Below the pieces are notes generated by a model. That model saw nothing but the letters and a program-made list of their open reading frames with translations. It did no database searches and was not told the origin of the DNA. A stretch of 64,000 nt of DNA from Actinomadura macrotermitis (GTDB taxonomy: Bacteria > Actinomycetota > Actinomycetes > Streptosporangiales > Streptosporangiaceae): NCBI RefSeq assembly GCF_009604375.1, contig NZ_WEGH01000002.1, positions 892,073 through 956,072 of the forward strand, in the 5' to 3' direction. This document shows, piece by piece, positions 59,361-64,000 of this stretch; the stretch's first letter is position 1, and each line of letters begins with the position of its first letter. Position numbers and translations under genes: made by a program.

Positions 59361-60875
59361 ATGACCGCCGTCGATTCGCCCGTGACCGTGGCGCGGAAAC
59401 CGCGCCTGCCACGGACGAGCCGGCATTTCCCGGCCGTTCTTCTCATGTCCGTGGTCGCGGCCGCGGTGTATTCCGCGCACTCGCTGCTGCGTTATGCGAC
59501 GTTCCGGGCCGGCACCTACGATCTGGTGATCTTCGATCAGGCCGTCCGGTCCTACAGCCGGTTCCGGCTGCCGGTGGCGATCGTGAAGGGCGTGCACAAC
59601 GGTTTCGGCCCGGACTTCAGCGTGCTGGGCGACCACTGGTCGCCGATCCTGGCCGTCCTGGCGCCGCTCTACTGGGTCCACGACGGCCCGGAGACGCTGC
59701 TGGTGGCGCAGGCGGTGCTGCTCGCCGCGGCGGTCCCGTTCCTGTGGCTGTTCACCGCCCGCACGCTCGGCAGGCGCGCCGCCTACTGCGTTTCGGCCGG
59801 GTACGCGCTGTCGTGGCCGGTCGCCGAGGCCGTCGGGTTCGACTTCCACGAGGCCGCCTTCGCACCGGTGCTGACGGCGGTGACGTTCGAGCGGCTTTCC
59901 GCGCTACGGGCCGGTTCCGGGCGGTGGTGGCAGGTCGTCCTGCCCGCGCTGCTGCTGCTCGGCGTCAAAGAGGACATGGGCTTGCTGGTGGCGGGTTTCG
60001 GCCTTTTCATGATGGTGCGAAGGCAGGGCGAAGGCCGTTTTGGAATTGCTTTCTTCGTGGGCGGGCTGGCGGCTGCCGCGGTTTCCACGAAGGTGCTCAT
60101 TCCCTATTTCGGCGGGCGCGGCGATTACTACTGGGCCTACAACAACTTCGGGCCGACGATGCCCGCCGCCGCGCGGTACGCGATCACTCATCCGTGGGAG
60201 GTCGCCCGCACCTTCGTGTCGCCCGGCGTGAAGCTTCAGACGCTGCTGTGGCTGCTCGCGCCGGCCGCGTTCGCGTCGCTGGCCTCCCCTTACGCGCTGT
60301 CGGTGCTTCCGCTGCTGGCGGTCCGGATGCTCTCCGACGGCACGTTCCCGGCCTGGTGGGGGCTCAGCGCGCACTACAACGTCTTCCTCGTCGTCCCGCT
60401 GCTGTGCGCGGGGGTCGACGGGGTCGCGCGGCTGGCGAAGAGGCGGCACCGGGTCGTCCACCTGTGGGCCGGCGCCGTGGTCGCGATCGGCGTCGCCGCC
60501 CTGCCCTTCTTCTCGTTCAAGTCGCTGGTCTCCGAGCGCTACTGGGCGGGCGCGGGCCGGATGGACGCGGCCGCCGCGGCCGCCGCGCAGATCCCCGACG
60601 GCGCCCTGGTGGAGTCGTCGTCGAACATCGGCGCCCGGCTGACGGGCCGCACCCGCGTCCTGCTCCTGGACCGGGTGCCGCGCTGGGCGCCGTGGGTGGT
60701 CGCCGACGTCCGGGAGCAGCGGTTCCAGTTCTGCGACGTGCGGGAGCAGCAGGCCAGGGTCGAGTACCTGCTGAAGAACGGCTACCGCACCACGTTCGAG
60801 CGCGACGGCTACCTGGTGCTGCACCGGCCAGGCCCCGAACTCCGGCCGGCCGCCGTCGCGTCCCCGCACTGCTGA
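59361..60875 (+). CDS. DUF2079 polytopic membrane protein
   Basis: The ATG at 59361 gives 504 residues with about 9-10 membrane helices. The DUF2079 start is visible: RYATFRAGTYDLVIFDQAVRSYSRFRLP and LGDHWSPILAVLAPLYWV, then FDFHEAAFAPVLTAV and GVKEDMGLLVAGFGLFM. The family resembles glycosyltransferase-C type enzymes. Its C-terminal 67 bp overlap the convergent MarR gene. Confidence 0.88.
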   Translation: MTAVDSPVTVARKPRLPRTSRHFPAVLLMSVVAAAVYSAHSLLRYATFRAGTYDLVIFDQAVRSYSRFRLPVAIVKGVHNGFGPDFSVLGDHWSPILAVLAPLYWVHDGPETLLVAQAVLLAAAVPFLWLFTARTLGRRAAYCVSAGYALSWPVAEAVGFDFHEAAFAPVLTAVTFERLSALRAGSGRWWQVVLPALLLLGVKEDMGLLVAGFGLFMMVRRQGEGRFGIAFFVGGLAAAAVSTKVLIPYFGGRGDYYWAYNNFGPTMPAAARYAITHPWEVARTFVSPGVKLQTLLWLLAPAAFASLASPYALSVLPLLAVRMLSDGTFPAWWGLSAHYNVFLVVPLLCAGVDGVARLAKRRHRVVHLWAGAVVAIGVAALPFFSFKSLVSERYWAGAGRMDAAAAAAAQIPDGALVESSSNIGARLTGRTRVLLLDRVPRWAPWVVADVREQRFQFCDVREQQARVEYLLKNGYRTTFERDGYLVLHRPGPELRPAAVASPHC

Positions 60876-61300
60876 CCGGGATCGGCCAGGGGCCGCAGCA
60901 TCGCCAGCAGGGCGGCGGGGTCGCCGGCCGGCTCGAAGAAGGCCGCGTCGACCGCCTCGACGGCGGCGACGGCCTCCCGCGCCAGCGCGGCGCCCCGGCC
61001 GGTGACCTTCAGCAGCCGGGCGCGGGTGTCGGCCGGGTCGACCTCGCGCCGCAGCAGCTCCTTGTCCTCCAGCCGCCGCAGCACCTGGGACGTCATCTTC
61101 ACGTCGGTGCCCGCGCGCCGGGCCAGCGCGAGCTGGTTGGGGTCCTCGCCGTGCTCGTTCATCCACCAGGCCGTCGCCAGCAGCACGAACTGCACGTGGG
61201 TGAGGTCCAGCGGGGCGAGGGCGCGGGCGATGTCGCGCTGCCAGCGCAGCGTGGCGTGCCAGAGCAGGAACCCCGGGCTGGCCTCCGGATCCAGCGGCAC
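60809..61300 (-). CDS. MarR-family regulator
   Basis: The GTG start gives 163 residues: winged HTH NQLALARRAGTDVKMTSQVLRRLEDKELLRREVDPADTRARLLKVTGRG. The C-terminal ~25 residues (after LADPGQQCG) are atypical and coincide with the antisense overlap with the DUF2079 gene. It follows the SRPBCC gene by 3 bp on the same strand and is expected to autoregulate through the palindrome at 61739. Confidence 0.9.
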   Translation of the reverse strand: MPLDPEASPGFLLWHATLRWQRDIARALAPLDLTHVQFVLLATAWWMNEHGEDPNQLALARRAGTDVKMTSQVLRRLEDKELLRREVDPADTRARLLKVTGRGAALAREAVAAVEAVDAAFFEPAGDPAALLAMLRPLADPGQQCGDATAAGRSSGPGRCSTR

Positions 61301-61303
61301 CGG

Positions 61304-61720
61304 TCAGCCTTCCGCGGTCTTGATCAGCGCGGCGACCACGTCGGGGAAGTCGCCGGTGATGGCCGGGCCGAGCTCGGGGCCGACCCGGTCGGCGGCCGGG
61401 CCGGTGATCTCGGTGCGGTAGACGACGCGGGTGCCGCCCGCCGGCAGCGGCTCCAGCCGGTGCACGGTGGTCACCTGGAAGTCGCCGGCGTCCATCACGT
61501 CGGTGAACAGCGTGCCGGGGACGATCTCGGTGAGGGTCATGGTGACCGGGTCGTCGCCGGGCGGGGTCATGGTGAAGCGGGTGCCGGGCGCGAACGGGCC
61601 GTCGGCCTCGATCCGCTCGATGCCGGCGTTCCAGGCCGGCCAGGCCGCCATGTCGGACCAGCACCGCCACAGCGCCCCGGGCGCGGCGGAGGTCTCGGCG
61701 GTGTGCTCGTACTCCCACAT
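61304..61720 (-). CDS. SRPBCC-family protein (polyketide cyclase/START-like)
   Basis: This 138-residue protein has the SRPBCC fold: EYEHTAETSAAPGALWRCWSDMAAWPAWNAGIERIEADGPF, then MTLTEIVPGTLFTDV and GGTRVVYRTEITGP. It binds or processes a hydrophobic small ligand. It is first in a two-gene operon with marR. Confidence 0.88.
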   Translation of the reverse strand: MWEYEHTAETSAAPGALWRCWSDMAAWPAWNAGIERIEADGPFAPGTRFTMTPPGDDPVTMTLTEIVPGTLFTDVMDAGDFQVTTVHRLEPLPAGGTRVVYRTEITGPAADRVGPELGPAITGDFPDVVAALIKTAEG

Positions 61721-61738
61721 GAGGGCTTCCCTTCGTCG

Positions 61739-61775
61739 ATTGATCTACGCAGAGATTATCTCTGCGTAGATCAAT
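61739..61775. promoter_or_regulatory. 37-bp perfect palindrome, MarR operator
   Basis: The left arm ATTGATCTACGCAGAGAT (61739-61756) is perfectly complementary to the right arm (61758-61775) around one T. It lies 18 bp upstream of the SRPBCC start, in the gap to the divergent DinB gene. Length and position fit a MarR autoregulatory site. Confidence 0.8.
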
Positions 61776-61826
61776 CGTCAACGGGTCCCCGGAATACGCC
61801 CGGGACCGGCGGGAAAGGATGGGATC

Positions 61827-62333
61827 ATGGAATCCCCCGACCGGACGCCGCCCCCGCTGAGCGGCGACGAACGCACCATGCTGGCCGCCTACCTGCAGTA
61901 CCAGCGCGAGACCCTCGCCTGGAAGTGCTCGGGCCTCGGCGCCGACCAGTTGCGGGAGCAGGCCGTCCCGCCGTCGCAGATCTCGCTGCTCGGGCTCGTC
62001 CGGCACATGGCCGACGTCGAGCGCGGCTGGTTCCGCAACGTGGTGAACGGCGAGGACACCGCGGACCTGTGGGCCGGCACCACCGGCCACTACCGCGACT
62101 TCGAGGTGGCGGACGCCGATGTGGACGAGGCGTTCGACGCCTGGCACCGCGCGTGCGCCCGGTCCCGGGAGATCGTCGCCGCCGCCCCGTCCCTCGACGT
62201 CACCGGCCGGGCCGACGACGGCAAGGACTACTCGCTGCGCAACGTCCTGCTGCACATGATCGAGGAGTACGCCCGGCACAACGGGCACGCCGACCTGATC
62301 CGCGAGCGCATCGACGGCGCCACCGGCGAGTGA
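61827..62333 (+). CDS. DinB/DUF664-family protein
   Basis: This 168-residue four-helix DinB fold has His ligands in LVRHMADVERGWFRN and IEEYARHNGHADLIRE. Such proteins are thiol S-transferases (mycothiol- or bacillithiol-type) or unknown. It is divergent from the SRPBCC-marR operon, so the shared palindrome may control it too. Confidence 0.88.
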   Translation: MESPDRTPPPLSGDERTMLAAYLQYQRETLAWKCSGLGADQLREQAVPPSQISLLGLVRHMADVERGWFRNVVNGEDTADLWAGTTGHYRDFEVADADVDEAFDAWHRACARSREIVAAAPSLDVTGRADDGKDYSLRNVLLHMIEEYARHNGHADLIRERIDGATGE

Positions 62334-62336
62334 GCC

Positions 62337-63263
62337 TCAGACGGTAAGGACGATCTTGCCGGTGGTGCGGCCCGTCTCGCCCAGCTCGTGCGCCTTGGCG
62401 GCCTCCTCCAGCGGCAGCTCGGCCTCGATCGCGGCGTGCAGCAGGCCCGCCCCGGCGAGCGCGGCGATCTCCTTCATCCCGGCGTGGTCCGCCTCGACGA
62501 TCATGAAGCCGGCGCGCCGCCCCTGGGCGCGCGCCGCCTCGGCCAGCGCGGCCTCCGCCGGGGAGGCGAGCGACACCACCAGGCCGCCGGGCCGCAGCGT
62601 GCGCAGGGAGCGCGGGCCGTACTCGCCGCCGATGGTGTCCAGGACGACGTCGGCGCCCTGGACGGCCTCGGCGAAGTCGGCGGCGGTGTAGTCGATCACC
62701 TCGTCGGCGCCAAGGTCGCGGACGAAGCCGTGCTTGGCGGCGCGGGCGGTGCCGATCACGTACGCGCCGCGGGCCTTGGCGATCTGCACGGCCAGGTGCC
62801 CGACGCCGCCGGCGGCCGCGTGGATCAGCACCCGCTGCCCCGCCTGCACGTCCGCCATGTCCACCAGTCCCTGCCAGGCGGTGAGCGCGGCGAGCGGTAG
62901 CGCGGCGGCCTGCACGTGGTCGATGTTGGCGGGCTTGCGGGCCAGGTGCCGCGCCGGGGAGGTCACGTACTCGGCGTAGGTCCCGGCCGGCGCCGGGTGG
63001 CGGGGCAGGCCGAACACCTCGTCGCCGGGCTGGAACAGCGTCACGCCGATCCCGACCTCCTCCACCACGCCCGACACGTCCCAGCCGAGCCGGACCGGCC
63101 GGCCGGCCAGGCCGCCGCTGGCGCGGTGCCAGCGGTCGGTCGGGTTCACCCCGGCCGCGTGCACCCGGACCAGCACCTCGGCGGGGCCGGGCTCGGGGCG
63201 GTCCACCTCGACGACCTTGAGGACCTCGGGTCCGCCGAACGTGTCCTGGGCGATGGCGCGCAT
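62337..63263 (-). CDS. NADP-dependent MDR-type quinone oxidoreductase
   Basis: ATG at 63261-63263 with AAGGAG upstream; 308 residues. Features: GWDVSGVVEEVG, PAGTYAEYVTSPARHLARKP, the Rossmann motif AAAGGVGHLAVQIAKARGA and the ending TGKIVLTV. Zinc-less quinone or enone reductase. It ends 3 bp from the DinB gene and is divergent from a GlxA-type regulator, its likely controller. Confidence 0.92.
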   Translation of the reverse strand: MRAIAQDTFGGPEVLKVVEVDRPEPGPAEVLVRVHAAGVNPTDRWHRASGGLAGRPVRLGWDVSGVVEEVGIGVTLFQPGDEVFGLPRHPAPAGTYAEYVTSPARHLARKPANIDHVQAAALPLAALTAWQGLVDMADVQAGQRVLIHAAAGGVGHLAVQIAKARGAYVIGTARAAKHGFVRDLGADEVIDYTAADFAEAVQGADVVLDTIGGEYGPRSLRTLRPGGLVVSLASPAEAALAEAARAQGRRAGFMIVEADHAGMKEIAALAGAGLLHAAIEAELPLEEAAKAHELGETGRTTGKIVLTV

Positions 63264-63357
63264 TGCTTGCTCCTTCGAACTCGGTGTGCCCCCAGCCTGC
63301 CGGGCCGTCCCGAAGCGGACGAGTGGCCAGATGGCCATGATGTGAAAGAATCCGGCC

Positions 63358-64000
63358 ATGCATCGCGTCGTCGTCCTCGCCCTCGAAGGCGTCTATCCGT
63401 TCGAGCTGAGCATCCCCGTCCGCATCTTCGGCACCGCCGTATCGGCGGACGGCTCCCCCCTCTACGACGTCGTCACCTGCGGCCTGGAGGCGGGACCGGT
63501 GCGCACCGGCGCCGACTTCTCCATCGCCGTCGAGCACGGCGCGGAGGCGCTGGAGACCGCCGACACCCTGGTCATCCCGCCGTTCGGCTGCGGCGCCGAC
63601 CAGGACACCGAGTGGCTGCCCGCGCCGCTGGCGGACGCGCTGCGGCGGCTGCGCCCCGGCGCCCGCATCGTGTCGGTCTGCACCGCGTCCTACGTGCTCG
63701 CCGCCGCCGGGCTGCTCGACGGCCGCCGCGCCACCACCCACTGGAACGAGGCCGCGCACTTCCAGCGGACGTTCCCGCAGGTCGAGGTGGACGCCGACGT
63801 GCTGTTCATCGACGACGGCGACGTGCTCACCGCCGCCGGCGTCGCGGCCGGCATCGACCTGTGCATGCACCTGGTGCGCCGCGACCACGGCAGCGAGATC
63901 GCCAACCAGGTGGCGCGGCGCTGCGTCGTCCCGCCGTGGCGCGACGGCGGCCAGGCCCAGTTCATCGAGCGGCCGGTGCCGCCGCCCTCGGCCACCGCGA
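63358..64000 (+). CDS. GlxA-type DJ-1/PfpI-AraC regulator, 5' part
   Basis: The ATG at 63358 opens a frame that runs to the window end (214 residues visible). The DJ-1/PfpI domain is complete: RVVVLALEGVYPFELSIPVRIFG, the nucleophile elbow VSVCTASYVLAAAGLLDG and AAGIDLCMHLVRRDHG. The AraC DNA-binding domain must lie beyond the edge. It closely parallels the regulator at 7440-8423. Confidence 0.9.
   Translation, partial: MHRVVVLALEGVYPFELSIPVRIFGTAVSADGSPLYDVVTCGLEAGPVRTGADFSIAVEHGAEALETADTLVIPPFGCGADQDTEWLPAPLADALRRLRPGARIVSVCTASYVLAAAGLLDGRRATTHWNEAAHFQRTFPQVEVDADVLFIDDGDVLTAAGVAAGIDLCMHLVRRDHGSEIANQVARRCVVPPWRDGGQAQFIERPVPPPSATA

Noticed and set aside
1..64000. CRISPR arrays, integrases or insertion sequences
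   Set aside because: No regularly spaced repeats of CRISPR type and no intact transposase or integrase motif seen on either strand.

Overview
The window is high-GC, densely coded bacterial chromosome. GTG starts, stop/start overlaps and the gene families point to an actinomycete, probably of the Streptosporangiales/Thermomonosporaceae type (inference from gene order and protein style). The strongest landmark is the conserved actinobacterial origin-proximal division/cell-wall block: DLW-39 protein, tRNA-Ala, cyclophilin, rhomboid protease, crgA, DUF881 protein, class E sortase, a small membrane protein, the glutamine amidotransferase pabA, then pknB-pknA-pbpA-rodA-pstP-fhaB-fhaA and tRNA-Leu.

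Layout. 1-3.1 kb: 5' part of an alanyl-tRNA editing protein, tRNA-Ser, an aldo/keto reductase, an SDR, a small membrane protein, the 39-residue DLW-39 protein and tRNA-Ala. 3.1-9 kb: regulator/oxidoreductase pairs, an S1-domain protein, a PrsW-type membrane protease and a rhodanese next to a GlxA-type regulator. 9-13.4 kb: a DEAD-box RNA helicase with a long Gly/Tyr/Asn tail and a hairpin over its ribosome binding site, a stand-alone secY and a decayed DUF5753 regulator fragment. 13.4-17.3 kb: LysR, an MFS exporter plus isochorismatase-like operon, and a hexapeptide acyltransferase. 17.4-31.8 kb: the division/cell-wall core. The seven genes from fhaA to pknB are transcribed leftward as one tightly packed operon and work together: PknA and PknB phosphorylate, PstP dephosphorylates, the FHA proteins read phosphothreonine, and PbpA/RodA build septal or lateral peptidoglycan.

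31.8-48.5 kb: accessory metabolic genes, each with a local regulator (LysR, TetR, Rrf2, Lrp, TetR, an ECF sigma factor). Several have visible operators. A candidate Rrf2 operator recurs three times around an FAD oxidase, an AhpD-like protein and the Rrf2 gene.

48.5-53.6 kb: an island with visibly richer A/T at third codon positions. It holds two HIT-family proteins, a SAM methyltransferase, a two-TM protein with a GAF-like cytosolic region, and a ThiL-like (AIR synthase fold) kinase. It is flanked by about 600-700 bp with no recognisable genes. I do not recognise this combination as a known system, and it is the best candidate here for something undescribed.

53.6-64 kb: an F420-type luciferase-like oxidoreductase under a MerR regulator with a textbook long-spacer promoter, RidA, a complete arsenic module (ArsI/CadI-like, ArsR, Acr3, ArsC, second ArsR, ArsM), a DUF2079 membrane protein, a MarR/SRPBCC pair with a 37-bp perfect palindrome, DinB, a quinone-oxidoreductase-like protein and the start of a second GlxA-type regulator cut by the window edge.
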